A DNA stretch of 64,000 nt from Flavobacteriaceae bacterium S0862 (GTDB lineage Bacteria; Bacteroidota; Bacteroidia; Flavobacteriales; Flavobacteriaceae), in contig JALKAW010000007.1 of the NCBI GenBank assembly GCA_023015825.1, positions 62,001 through 126,000 on the forward strand, given 5' to 3'. Below are positions 26,941 through 35,445 of the stretch, piece by piece; position 1 is the stretch's first letter, and each line of letters starts with the position of its first letter. The translations under genes and the position numbers were made by a program. The notes below the pieces were generated by a model. That model worked only from the letters and a program-made list of their open reading frames with translations. It did not search any database and was not told the DNA's origin.

Positions 26941-27318
26941 ATGTTTACAAAAAACTACAACGACTTAGCTCTAGCCATTTTAAGGATTGGGACATCTGCC
27001 ATGATGCTAACCCATGGTATTCCAAAAATTGAACGTTTATTTGCCGAAGTTATTCAATTTCCAGACCCATTAGGTATTGGAGCTTCAACATCACTTGCAT
27101 TAGTCCTTATAGGTGAAGTTGTTGGTCCAATATTTGTCCTTTTTGGTTTTAGAACAAAACTAGCTGCAATATTTCCAATGATTACTATGCTAGTTGCTTT
27201 CTTTTTTGTGCATTTAAATGACCCCATTGCAAAACAAGAAAAAGCAATTTTATTTTTTATGGCTTTTCTAGTCATCTTTTTAGCAGGCCCTGGGAAGTAT
27301 TCGGTTGATAAGAAGTGA
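26941..27318 (+). CDS. DoxX family membrane protein
   Basis: This 125-residue protein has four transmembrane helices. The DoxX pattern is visible: LAILRIGTSAMMLTHGIPKIERL at the N-terminus, a GEVVGPIFVLFGFRTKLAA segment and a C-terminal AGPGKYSVD. DoxX-family proteins are small membrane proteins; some members take part in quinone-linked oxidation or redox homeostasis, but most are uncharacterised. It begins 5 bases after the response regulator and closes that operon, with its stop adjacent to the convergent holA stop. Confidence 0.88.
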   Translation: MFTKNYNDLALAILRIGTSAMMLTHGIPKIERLFAEVIQFPDPLGIGASTSLALVLIGEVVGPIFVLFGFRTKLAAIFPMITMLVAFFFVHLNDPIAKQEKAILFFMAFLVIFLAGPGKYSVDKK

Positions 27319-28323
27319 TTAACTCATAATCCTCACCATCAACTCTTTTAACAAATCCCCTTGAGGTACAGCGTTAGCGCCTACACCTTTGCTTTTGACA
27401 TCAAACTCACGTAAGGTGGCAATCACGCTACTCACTTTTTTCATTGGGTAGTTTCTAGCAGCATTGGTATATTCATTTACAAAATAAGGGTTCACTCTAA
27501 GTTTTGAGGCAATGTTTCGAGGTGATTTATCATTCAAACCATGTAAATGCAATAGTTGCGAAAAGAAATTAAAAAGCAACGACACAGTGACTACCATTGG
27601 GTTATCCTTTGGGTTATCAGCAAAATAATTGATAATTTGGTGTACCTTAACAACATTCCTCTCTCCTACTGCTTTTCTTAATTCAAAATTATTGTAGTCT
27701 TTGGAAATTCCAATATTTTCCTCAATAAGCTCTGGAGAAATTTGAGTGTCTTTAGGAATTATAAGTTGCAGTTTTTCCAACTCATTATTTATCTTACTTA
27801 AATCGGTTCCCAAAAACTCCACCAACATTTGTGCAGCTTTTGGCGAAATACTATAACCTTTAGGCGACAATACACGACGTATCCAATCGGCTACTTGGTT
27901 TTCGTACAGTTTTTTGCTTTCGTAAACTACTCCAACCTTATTAATAGCTTTATATAACGCTTTACGCTTATCAATTTTTTTGTACTTATAATTAACTACT
28001 AAAACCGTTGTTGGTTGTGGGTTTTCGGCATAAGAAGCTAATTTCTCAATGCTACGCGACAGGTCTTGAGCTTCTTTTATAATCACTACTTGACGCTCTG
28101 CCATCATTGGATACCGTTTGGCATTTCCTACAATATCATCAATAGATACATCACGACCATATAACACCATTTGATTAAAACTCTTCTCTTCTTCTGCAAG
28201 AACATTATCCTCAATAAAATCGGAAATCTTATCAATATAATAAGCCTCCTCACCCATTAGAAAATAAATAGGTTTTAAATTACCATTTTTAATATCGTTT
28301 ACTAGCTGTTTAACTTCGTCCAA
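27319..28323 (-). CDS. holA: DNA polymerase III subunit delta
   Basis: The 334-residue product starts with the delta pattern NGNLKPIYFLMGEEAYYID. It contains LVVNYKYKKIDKRKALYKA in the ATPase-like module and LLFNFFSQLLHLHGL with SPRNIASKLRVNPYFV in the C-terminal collar domain. Delta opens the beta sliding clamp within the clamp loader. The TTG start fits the family's N-terminus, and no upstream ATG is in frame. The gene is convergent with DoxX and divergent from the HsdR-N-like gene. Confidence 0.9.
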   Translation of the reverse strand: MDEVKQLVNDIKNGNLKPIYFLMGEEAYYIDKISDFIEDNVLAEEEKSFNQMVLYGRDVSIDDIVGNAKRYPMMAERQVVIIKEAQDLSRSIEKLASYAENPQPTTVLVVNYKYKKIDKRKALYKAINKVGVVYESKKLYENQVADWIRRVLSPKGYSISPKAAQMLVEFLGTDLSKINNELEKLQLIIPKDTQISPELIEENIGISKDYNNFELRKAVGERNVVKVHQIINYFADNPKDNPMVVTVSLLFNFFSQLLHLHGLNDKSPRNIASKLRVNPYFVNEYTNAARNYPMKKVSSVIATLREFDVKSKGVGANAVPQGDLLKELMVRIMS

Positions 28324-28428
28324 AGCAATTAATATGATGAATTAAGTCAGTTCGAGTTGTGTCTCAAAATTTCGAGAACTTCTCGATAAAATTTTCTATA
28401 AAAATCTCTCGAAGTGACATTATAATTA

Positions 28429-28436
28429 TAAATTTG
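28429..28436 (+). promoter_or_regulatory. -7 box very close to a GTG start
   Basis: TAAATTTG is a full TAnnTTTG match ending 4 bases before the GTG at 28441. Transcription starting at the usual distance would give an essentially leaderless mRNA. Confidence 0.5.
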
Positions 28437-28440
28437 TGTT

Positions 28441-28887
28441 GTGCAAAAATTAGATTTTCCCACATATACCTTCCGATTCAAAAATAGCGAAAATAAACCT
28501 TATATTTTTGATGACATCCGCAAAAAATTTGTGGTTTTACAACCTGAAGAATGGGTGCGCCAACATTGTGTGCAATATCTCATTAATGAAAAAAAATATC
28601 CCAAGTCATTAATTAATGTCGAGAAGGAGTTAAAAATAAATAACCTTAAAAAACGCTATGACATCGTTGTGTTTAATAGCGATGGTTCTATACACTTAAT
28701 TGTAGAATGTAAAGCGCCTAAAATCACCATTAACCAAAGTGCTTTCGACCAAATTGCACGATACAATTTGACACTAAACGCGACATATTTAATGGTTACC
28801 AACGGATTAAATCATTATTATTGTAGTATCAATTTTGATGAAGAACGCTATCAATTTTTAAAGGATATTCCTGAATACCAACTGTGA
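28441..28887 (+). CDS. Stand-alone type I restriction HsdR-N-like nuclease domain protein
   Basis: At 148 residues this corresponds to just the N-terminal nuclease-like domain of type I restriction R subunits (HSDR_N_2 type). The PD-(D/E)xK core is visible: RYDIVVF (Asp about 74), LIVECKAP (Glu89, Lys91), then NQSAFDQIARYN with the conserved Gln. There is no helicase part and no HsdM/HsdS nearby, so classical restriction is unlikely. Such orphan proteins are common next to holA in Bacteroidota; their role is unknown. The 3' end overlaps the glycosyltransferase start (GTGA). Confidence 0.85.
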   Translation: MQKLDFPTYTFRFKNSENKPYIFDDIRKKFVVLQPEEWVRQHCVQYLINEKKYPKSLINVEKELKINNLKKRYDIVVFNSDGSIHLIVECKAPKITINQSAFDQIARYNLTLNATYLMVTNGLNHYYCSINFDEERYQFLKDIPEYQL

Positions 28888-29873
28888 AAATAGCCATTGT
28901 CATACTAAACTGGAACGGAAAAGCATTGTTAGAAGAATTTTTGCCTTCGGTGATATCATTTTCCTCTGAAGCAGATATTTATGTAGCAGATAATGCTTCT
29001 AGTGATAATTCGGTGGAATTTTTAAAAACGCATTTTCCTAAAGTAACTATTATTCAAAACATTACAAATGGTGGCTATGCCAAAGGTTATAATGATGCGT
29101 TAAAACATATTAAGGCAGATGTCTTCTGTTTATTAAATAGCGATGTTGAAGTAACTAAAAACTGGTTGTTACCAATTCAAGAAGTCTTTATTAATGAGCC
29201 AAATACTGCCATTATTCAACCAAAAATTCTAGACCAAAAAAATAAAGATTATTTTGAATATGCAGGAGCAGCTGGTGGATTTGTAGATAAGTTTGGTTAT
29301 CCGTATTGTCGTGGACGCATTTTTAACACTATAGAGAAAGATGAAGGTCAATATAATGATATAGCAGACATTTTCTGGGCTTCTGGTGCTTGTTTATTTG
29401 TTAGAAGTAGCGTTTATAAAACTTTAGAGGGTTTTGATGAAGCATTTTTTGCCCACATGGAAGAAATTGATTTTTGTTGGCAAACTAAAAATTTAGGATT
29501 CGATGTTAAATATGTAGGCACTTCAACCATTTACCATGTTGGAGGAGCTACCTTAAGTAATACAAGTCCAAAAAAAACCTATTTAAATTTTAGAAACAGC
29601 TTATACACGCTAGTTAAAAGCGCATCAGGAAACATCTTTTATCTTGTATTAGTAAGATTGCTTTTAGATGGCATTGCTGGTGTAAAATTTCTATTAGAAT
29701 TAAAACCTAAACACACATCTGCAATTATAAAAGCACACGTCTCTTTTTACAATCATTTAAGTACACTTCTCAAACAAAGAAAATCTCAAAATAGACTACC
29801 AAAATACTACTCTCAAAAAAGTATTGTTTGGACATATTTTATAACAAAAAAACAATATTTTAAAAGTTTATAA
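28884..29873 (+). CDS. Glycosyltransferase family 2
   Basis: This 329-residue GT-A fold enzyme shows the N-terminal nucleotide-binding strand IVILNWNGKALLEEFLPS, the DNASSDNS loop, NGGYAKGYNDAL, the DxD-equivalent LLNSDVEV, and an acceptor-side FFAHMEEIDFCWQTKNLG. This set is typical of rhamnosyltransferase-like GT2 enzymes that build surface polysaccharide, though donor and acceptor cannot be told. C-terminal hydrophobic stretches may associate it with the membrane. The GTG start overlaps the stop of the HsdR-N-like gene by 4 bases, so translation is coupled. Confidence 0.9.
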   Translation: MKIAIVILNWNGKALLEEFLPSVISFSSEADIYVADNASSDNSVEFLKTHFPKVTIIQNITNGGYAKGYNDALKHIKADVFCLLNSDVEVTKNWLLPIQEVFINEPNTAIIQPKILDQKNKDYFEYAGAAGGFVDKFGYPYCRGRIFNTIEKDEGQYNDIADIFWASGACLFVRSSVYKTLEGFDEAFFAHMEEIDFCWQTKNLGFDVKYVGTSTIYHVGGATLSNTSPKKTYLNFRNSLYTLVKSASGNIFYLVLVRLLLDGIAGVKFLLELKPKHTSAIIKAHVSFYNHLSTLLKQRKSQNRLPKYYSQKSIVWTYFITKKQYFKSL

Positions 29874-29924
29874 GTCCGTTAGTAAAAGTTTTGTTAATAC
29901 TGAGTATAATTGGGCTTTTTTGCA

Positions 29925-29932
29925 TAATTTTG
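29925..29932 (+). promoter_or_regulatory. -7 box of the OmpA-family lipoprotein gene
   Basis: TAATTTTG matches TAnnTTTG and gives a leader of roughly 30 bases to the ATG at 29970. The -33 element is not clear. Confidence 0.5.
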
Positions 29933-29969
29933 TGATATTCGTCAAATATAAATTAATTAACATCCTATC

Positions 29970-30827
29970 ATGAAGAAAATTTTATTGTTAAGCCTATCTG
30001 CAATGCTTGTTTTAAGCTCATGCGTATCTAAAAAAGAATATGCTGCTCTAGAGGCAAAACAACAAGAAACGCAAGACCTATTAAATACTGCAACTATTAA
30101 ATTAAATGCATGTCTATCTGACGCTGCTGCTGCAAATGCTCGAGCAGAATCTTTACAAGATCGACTTGCAGACATGAAAAAAAATAACGAAAGTCTTATT
30201 CAACAAACTAAAGACCTAACAATGCTTACTGCAAAAGGAGCTGATAACATTGAAAAAACTTTAGAGAGTATTAAAGAAAAAGACCTTAAGATTACACGTT
30301 TACAAGATGCTATCAACAAAAAAGATAGTGTAACTCTAGCTTTAGTAACAAGTTTGAAACGTGAAGTTGGCTTAAACGATCCTGATATCGAGATTAATGT
30401 TGAAAAAGGAGTGGTGTTTATTTCTATTTCGGATAAATTATTATTTAAAAGTGGAAGCTACGTAGTGACATCTAATGCTAAAAATGTATTAGCTAAAGTT
30501 GCTAAAGTAGTTAATGACAAACCAGATTTTGAATGTATGGTTGAAGGACATACAGATAGTAAATCTTACCAAAAAGGTGTGCTATTGGATAACTGGGATT
30601 TAAGTGTTAAACGTTCTACATCTATTATTAGAGTTTTAGAAGATTTAGGTGTTAACTCTTCACGTTTAATAGCAGCTGGTAGAAGCTACCATGTACCTTT
30701 AGTTGATAATGATACTGCTGAAAATAGAGCAAAAAACAGACGTACGCGTATTGTTGTTATGCCAAAAATTGATCAGTTTTACGATATGATAGAGAAAGAA
30801 ATGAAAACACTTTCTGCTGGAAGTTAA
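29970..30827 (+). CDS. OmpA-family peptidoglycan-binding lipoprotein
   Basis: A lipoprotein signal (LSSC, Cys about 18) is followed by a long coiled-coil-like region (about 22-120, rich in Lys, Glu, Asp and Gln). A C-terminal OmpA domain comes next (about 150-270), with MVEGHTDSKSYQ, LSVKRSTSIIRVL and ENRAKNRRTRIVV. The domain binds diaminopimelate in peptidoglycan, so the protein likely tethers the outer membrane to the wall. It is monocistronic, with its own -7 box and a strong terminator. The leader sequence KKILLLSLSAMLVLSS is typical of abundant flavobacterial envelope proteins. Confidence 0.92.
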   Translation: MKKILLLSLSAMLVLSSCVSKKEYAALEAKQQETQDLLNTATIKLNACLSDAAAANARAESLQDRLADMKKNNESLIQQTKDLTMLTAKGADNIEKTLESIKEKDLKITRLQDAINKKDSVTLALVTSLKREVGLNDPDIEINVEKGVVFISISDKLLFKSGSYVVTSNAKNVLAKVAKVVNDKPDFECMVEGHTDSKSYQKGVLLDNWDLSVKRSTSIIRVLEDLGVNSSRLIAAGRSYHVPLVDNDTAENRAKNRRTRIVVMPKIDQFYDMIEKEMKTLSAGS

Positions 30828-30844
30828 TCGTATTTCATAATAAT

Positions 30845-30878
30845 AAAAAAAGCTCAACCTTTCGGTTGAGCTTTTTTT
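30845..30878. terminator. Strong bidirectional terminator
   Basis: Seven A residues, GCTCAACC, a TTTC loop, GGTTGAGC and seven T residues form a 15-bp hairpin between the convergent OmpA-family gene and the Sua5-family gene. It can act in both directions. Confidence 0.92.
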
Positions 30879-30879
30879 A

Positions 30880-31500
30880 TTAAAATATTTCTAAGCTGCC
30901 TTTCCCTTCTCTAATCACTTCTGGTTCATCTCCAGAAAAATCTATAATGGTCGACGGTTCATTATCTCCATAACCACCATCAATAACCATATCAACTAGA
31001 TTATCCCATTTTTCAAGAATCAATTCGGGATCTGTAGTATATTCTAATATTTCATCTTCATCATAAATTGATGTTGAAATAATTGGGTTTCCTAATTGCT
31101 TCACAATTTCTAAAGCAATATTATTATCAGGTACTCTAATCCCTACTGTTTTTTTCTTTTTAAATGCATTAGGTAAACTTTTGGCGCCAGGAAGGACAAA
31201 TGTATAAGGCCCAGGAAGTGCACGTTTTAAAACCTTAAATGTTGCAGTATCAATTTGCTTAACGTAATCACTTAAATTACTTAAGTCATGACACACAAAC
31301 GAAAAATTTGCTTTCTCGAGTTTAACACCTTTAATTCTGGCAACACGTTCCAATGCTTTGTTATTAGTAATATCACAACCCAAGCCATAAACCGTGTCTG
31401 TTGGATAAATAATCAATCCTCCTTTTTTTAAAACAGCAACCACTTTTGCTATTTCCTTTGGATTTGGATTGTCTTTATAAATCTTTACAAATTTTGCCAT
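30880..31500 (-). CDS. L-threonylcarbamoyladenylate synthase (Sua5/YciO/YrdC family)
   Basis: This 206-residue protein has the YrdC-fold signature: GGLIIYPTDTVYGLGCD, KANFSFVCHDLSNLSDYV, PGPYTFVLPG and VGIRVPDN, then NPIISTSIYDEDE. It makes threonylcarbamoyl-AMP for the universal t6A37 tRNA modification. The length is that of a single-domain TsaC/YciO protein, without the Sua5 C-terminal domain. The start YDTNI/YciO-like versus TsaC assignment is not certain, since the SFVCHD variant replaces the KGRP segment found in many TsaC enzymes; a YciO-type paralogue remains possible. Shares the strong terminator with the OmpA gene. Confidence 0.85.
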   Translation of the reverse strand: MAKFVKIYKDNPNPKEIAKVVAVLKKGGLIIYPTDTVYGLGCDITNNKALERVARIKGVKLEKANFSFVCHDLSNLSDYVKQIDTATFKVLKRALPGPYTFVLPGAKSLPNAFKKKKTVGIRVPDNNIALEIVKQLGNPIISTSIYDEDEILEYTTDPELILEKWDNLVDMVIDGGYGDNEPSTIIDFSGDEPEVIREGKGSLEIF

Positions 31501-31548
31501 AATTATTATCTTGTTAAAGCGTTATACAAATTAACTAATTATTTAAAT

Positions 31549-32418
31549 ATGAATACTCCAAAATCTACATTGTTAAGTATAATATGCCTATTTATACTCT
31601 ATTCATGCTCAAAAAATGAAGTTATTGAGCTACCTGATGCAGACACATTAGATCCAACAGTATACTATGAGGCTCTAAATGTATCTTATGGTAATCACAC
31701 TAAACAAACTTTTGATATTTACCTCCCAGCAAATCGAACTGAAGACACAAAAATCATGGTTCTTGTTCATGGTGGAGGCTGGTCTGGTGGTGACAAAAGT
31801 GAAATGAATCCCTTTAGAGATTTTGTAAAACAAGAACATCCAAATCTTGCCATCGTTAATATGAATTATAGACTAGCAGATGACAACAACAGTCCTTATC
31901 CTATGCAAATAAATGATATAACATCAGTAATTAATTATTTAAAAGAAAATCGAGAAAATTATACTATTGATGACGATTTTGGCTTTGTAGGTGTTAGTGC
32001 CGGAGGACACTTATCGTTGTTATGGAGTTATGCATTTGATACTGATAATGATGTAAAAATGGTTTGTAGCGTTGTTGGACCTACAAATTTTACAGATCCA
32101 GCCTATTTAAACAACACAAATACAGCACTGCAAGAATTAATTGATTTATTTGGAATTGACCCAACAACCGAGTTTTTAGAAGAAGTTAGTCCGTTACATC
32201 GTGTAACAGCCTCGGCACCTCCAACTATTTTATTTTATGGAGGTCAAGACCTTCTTATACCTACCACGCAAGGAATAGCAATGAGAGTTAAACTGGAAAT
32301 GCTTGGTGTGACACATCAATTTACATTGTATCCAAACGCAGGACATGGATGGGTTGGGTTAGATTTATTAGACACTGTAATTAAATTAAAAGCGTTTACG
32401 CAAACGCATTTGGAGTAA
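31549..32418 (+). CDS. Alpha/beta hydrolase (esterase) lipoprotein
   Basis: The lipoprotein signal ends at LYSC (Cys about 20). The alpha/beta-hydrolase core has the oxyanion motif VHGGGWSGGD (about 73-82) and the nucleophile elbow GVSAGGH (Ser about 150). The charge relay follows with an Asp in YGGQDLLIP and His in NAGHGWVG. This is the BD-FAE / hormone-sensitive-lipase-like arrangement with an HGGG motif. Substrates of such surface lipoproteins in Bacteroidota are often acetylated polysaccharide side groups; that is an inference. It is transcribed alone, divergent from the Sua5-family gene and convergent with uvrD. Confidence 0.87.
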   Translation: MNTPKSTLLSIICLFILYSCSKNEVIELPDADTLDPTVYYEALNVSYGNHTKQTFDIYLPANRTEDTKIMVLVHGGGWSGGDKSEMNPFRDFVKQEHPNLAIVNMNYRLADDNNSPYPMQINDITSVINYLKENRENYTIDDDFGFVGVSAGGHLSLLWSYAFDTDNDVKMVCSVVGPTNFTDPAYLNNTNTALQELIDLFGIDPTTEFLEEVSPLHRVTASAPPTILFYGGQDLLIPTTQGIAMRVKLEMLGVTHQFTLYPNAGHGWVGLDLLDTVIKLKAFTQTHLE

Positions 32419-34752
32419 TTACCCAATCACTTTCAACTTAGCAAACCTTAGCAATAGCTTCTTAGAGCCTCCATTTTCAAAGTTAATTTCTGCTTTCATA
32501 TCTGCCCCAACACCCTCTATTTTAAGGACTTCACCTCTTCCAAAACGTAAATGCTTTACAATATTCCCTACTACTAATTGACTATCAAACAAATTAGTGT
32601 TTTCATTAGAGCTAGTTATTTTTTTAAAATTCTTGGGTGTACTTATTTTAATACCTTCGGGTTTAGGCTTTACTTTACTTTTCCTTTTTGGCTCATATTT
32701 TTTAGGTGGCTTAAACCTAATTTTATTAGGCTCAATATCTCCAAAAATATCTGCTGACAGCATTGGGTTGATACGTCGTTCTTCAATAGGTGTAATGATA
32801 TCTAAAAATTCATCTCCAATTTCTTCAATAAATCTGCTAGGTTCTGAGTCAATCAATTTTCCCCAACGGTAACGTGACAACGCATAGGTTAAATACGCTT
32901 GTTTTTCGGCTCTAGTTAAAGCCACATAAAACAAACGTCGCTCTTCTTCTAGTTCGCTACGTGTATTCATACTCATAGCACTTGGAAACAAATCTTCCTC
33001 AAGACCAACAATAAACACATGATTAAATTCTAATCCCTTTGCTAAGTGAATGGTCATTAACGCCACGTGGTTAGGATCGCCTTTGTCTCCGTCTAAATCT
33101 GTTGCAAGTGCTACATCTTCCAGAAATTCAGCTAAAGAATCCCCTGCATCAGCTAGTTCCATTTGTCCTTCTACAAAATCTTTAATACCATTTAAAAGCT
33201 CTTGAACATTTTCCAATCGTGTAATCCCTTCAGGCGTGCCATCTTTATTAAACTCTCTTATTAAACCACTGGTTTTGGTAACGTGCTCAGCCAAATCAAA
33301 AGCATTAGCTGTTTGATTCATCACTTGATAACTTTCAATAAGTGTCACAAAATCTCTTAACTTATTTTTTGTTCCGTTATTGATGTTAATATCAATTGCA
33401 TCAAGATTTTTTAAGATTTCAAAAATCGTTTTATTGTAATTATTTGCAGCAACAACCAATCTATCAATAGTAGTTTGTCCAATACCTCGCGCGGGGAAAT
33501 TAATAACGCGCTTTAGTGCTTCTTCATCTGCAGGATTTAAAACCAAACGCAAATAAGCTGTGACATCTTTAATTTCTTTACGTTGATAGAACGATAAGCC
33601 TCCATAAATACGATAAGGTATATCACGCTTCCGCAAAGCATCTTCAATAGCACGTGACTGTGCATTGGTACGATAAAGGACTGCAAAATCGCTATTGTGC
33701 AATTGGTTATTCATTTTTTCTTCCCAAATGGTGCTTGCTACATACCGACCTTCGTCTCCATCGGTCAACGAACGATGAACTTTTACTTTTTCACCTTCCT
33801 CATTAGCAGTCCAAACCACTTTATCTAACTTGGTTTTATTATGCTCAATTACTGAGTTTGCTGCACCTACAATATTTTTAGTTGAACGGTAATTTTGCTC
33901 TAAGCGATAGTACTTTACGTCGTCATAATCCTTCTGAAAATTCAAGATATTATTAATATTCGCACCACGAAACGCATAAATACTTTGGGCATCATCTCCA
34001 ACCACGCATATATTTTGAAAACGGTCTGCCAAAGCACGAACTATTAAATATTGCGAATGGTTTGTATCTTGATACTCATCGACAAGAATGTAACGGAACT
34101 TGTCTTGGTACTGTGCTAAAACATTAGGAAAGCGTGTCAACAATTCATTTGTTCTCAACAACAAATCGTCAAAATCCATGGCACCAGCTTTAAAACAACG
34201 GTCAACATACTCTGCATAAATCTCTCCCATTTTTGGGCGTCTAGCCATAGCATCTGCTTCCATGAGTTCTGGGTTTTTAAAATATGCCTTAACTGTAATT
34301 AAGCTGTTTTTATAAGATGAAATCCTACTATAAACCTGCTTGGTCTTATAAACATCTTTCTCTAAGCCCATTTCTTTAATTATTGAGCCTAATAGCTTTT
34401 GAGAATCTTGCGTATCGTAAATAGTGAAATTACTAGGAAACCCTAAATGATGTCCTTCAAAACGTAAAATTTTAGCAAATACGGAGTGAAACGTTCCCAT
34501 CCAAAGGTTTTTGGCTTCACTATCACCTACAATTTCAGCGATTCTGCCTTTCATTTCTTTAGCAGCCTTATTGGTAAAAGTCAATGCTAAAATATTAAAT
34601 GCATCTACACCTTGACTCATTAAATAAGCGATTCGGTAAGTAAGTACCCTGGTCTTTCCAGAACCTGCTCCAGCTATCACAATCATAGGACCATCCTTCT
34701 GTAAAGTTGGTGCTAATTGTGCTTCATTTAATTGACTTAAATACTTCTCCAA
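32419..34752 (-). CDS. UvrD/PcrA-type ATP-dependent 3'-5' DNA helicase
   Basis: This 777-residue SF1A helicase has GAGSGKTRVLTYR (Walker A, about 28-34), LTFTNKAAKEMKGR (Ia), VDEYQDTN (Walker B), DDAQSIYAFRGA (III), LEQNYRST (IV), MTIHLAKGLEFNHVF (V) and YVALTRAEK (VI). The C-terminus ends with a Tudor-like segment (GNIVKHLRFGRGEVLKI), which in PcrA/UvrD binds RNA polymerase. UvrD and PcrA function in excision and mismatch repair and in transcription-coupled repair. UvrA is encoded 17 kb away, so no operon link. The minus strand gene faces the esterase gene tail to tail. Confidence 0.95.
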   Translation of the reverse strand: MEKYLSQLNEAQLAPTLQKDGPMIVIAGAGSGKTRVLTYRIAYLMSQGVDAFNILALTFTNKAAKEMKGRIAEIVGDSEAKNLWMGTFHSVFAKILRFEGHHLGFPSNFTIYDTQDSQKLLGSIIKEMGLEKDVYKTKQVYSRISSYKNSLITVKAYFKNPELMEADAMARRPKMGEIYAEYVDRCFKAGAMDFDDLLLRTNELLTRFPNVLAQYQDKFRYILVDEYQDTNHSQYLIVRALADRFQNICVVGDDAQSIYAFRGANINNILNFQKDYDDVKYYRLEQNYRSTKNIVGAANSVIEHNKTKLDKVVWTANEEGEKVKVHRSLTDGDEGRYVASTIWEEKMNNQLHNSDFAVLYRTNAQSRAIEDALRKRDIPYRIYGGLSFYQRKEIKDVTAYLRLVLNPADEEALKRVINFPARGIGQTTIDRLVVAANNYNKTIFEILKNLDAIDININNGTKNKLRDFVTLIESYQVMNQTANAFDLAEHVTKTSGLIREFNKDGTPEGITRLENVQELLNGIKDFVEGQMELADAGDSLAEFLEDVALATDLDGDKGDPNHVALMTIHLAKGLEFNHVFIVGLEEDLFPSAMSMNTRSELEEERRLFYVALTRAEKQAYLTYALSRYRWGKLIDSEPSRFIEEIGDEFLDIITPIEERRINPMLSADIFGDIEPNKIRFKPPKKYEPKRKSKVKPKPEGIKISTPKNFKKITSSNENTNLFDSQLVVGNIVKHLRFGRGEVLKIEGVGADMKAEINFENGGSKKLLLRFAKLKVIG

Positions 34753-34891
34753 GTTTGTTGTTTTTAAAGCGTGAATTTAGCCAATGTTATGCTGATTTCT
34801 TAATGATTTTAGCAATAATTATAAACAATTATATTAATGCTATTAGGTTTCCTAAAAATTTAAATATCTTTAGCATTCTTAATTAATTTTT

Positions 34892-35434
34892 ATGAAAAAA
34901 ACCGTATTTACTTTATCCTTTTTAACCTTAACTTGCTTTTCTATGTTTGCACAAAGTGAACGTATTGAAGGAAAGATTGTTAAAAATTTTGGAGAAACTT
35001 TCGACGTAGAAAGTCTTGACATAAAAACCAATACTTCTGAAGACTTTAAAGTGATTTTTGATGTCTCTCAATCATCAAGCGATAAAAGTGTTATCAATAA
35101 ATACATTGTTACTGCAGCGCGTTTTTTAAACATGCATGCAAATGAAGGTATGAAAAAGGAGCAACTAAAAGTTGCTATGACCATTCATGGTGGCGCTTGG
35201 CAAGATGTATTAAATAATGAGGTTTACAGAGAAAAATATGGTGTTGATAATCCTAATCTGGAATTAATTAATGAGCTTACGGAAGCTGGGGCAGATATTA
35301 TTATTTGCGGACAAACGGCCTCATTTAGAGGGATTACCAAAGATAATGCTAACCCAAACGTAAAGTTTGCTTTATCTGCTATGACAGCACTTATACAATA
35401 TCAAAAAAACGGTTTTACATTTATTAAATTTTAA
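34892..35434 (+). CDS. Exported DsrE/DsrF-like protein
   Basis: A signal peptide (to MFAQ, about 21) precedes a DsrE-fold domain: FKVIFDVSQSSSDKS, LKVAMTIHGGAW and DIIICGQTASFRG, with a single conserved Cys at about 139. DsrE-family proteins bind or relay sulfur, but periplasmic members without partner genes are uncharacterised. It begins an apparent operon with an M20 amidohydrolase, an FMN glutamate-synthase-like enzyme and a hypothetical protein (gaps 11, 16 and 3 bases). A TATCTTTA sequence at 34865-34872 could be a weak -7 box. Confidence 0.82.
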   Translation: MKKTVFTLSFLTLTCFSMFAQSERIEGKIVKNFGETFDVESLDIKTNTSEDFKVIFDVSQSSSDKSVINKYIVTAARFLNMHANEGMKKEQLKVAMTIHGGAWQDVLNNEVYREKYGVDNPNLELINELTEAGADIIICGQTASFRGITKDNANPNVKFALSAMTALIQYQKNGFTFIKF

Positions 35435-35445
35435 AAATACCAAGC

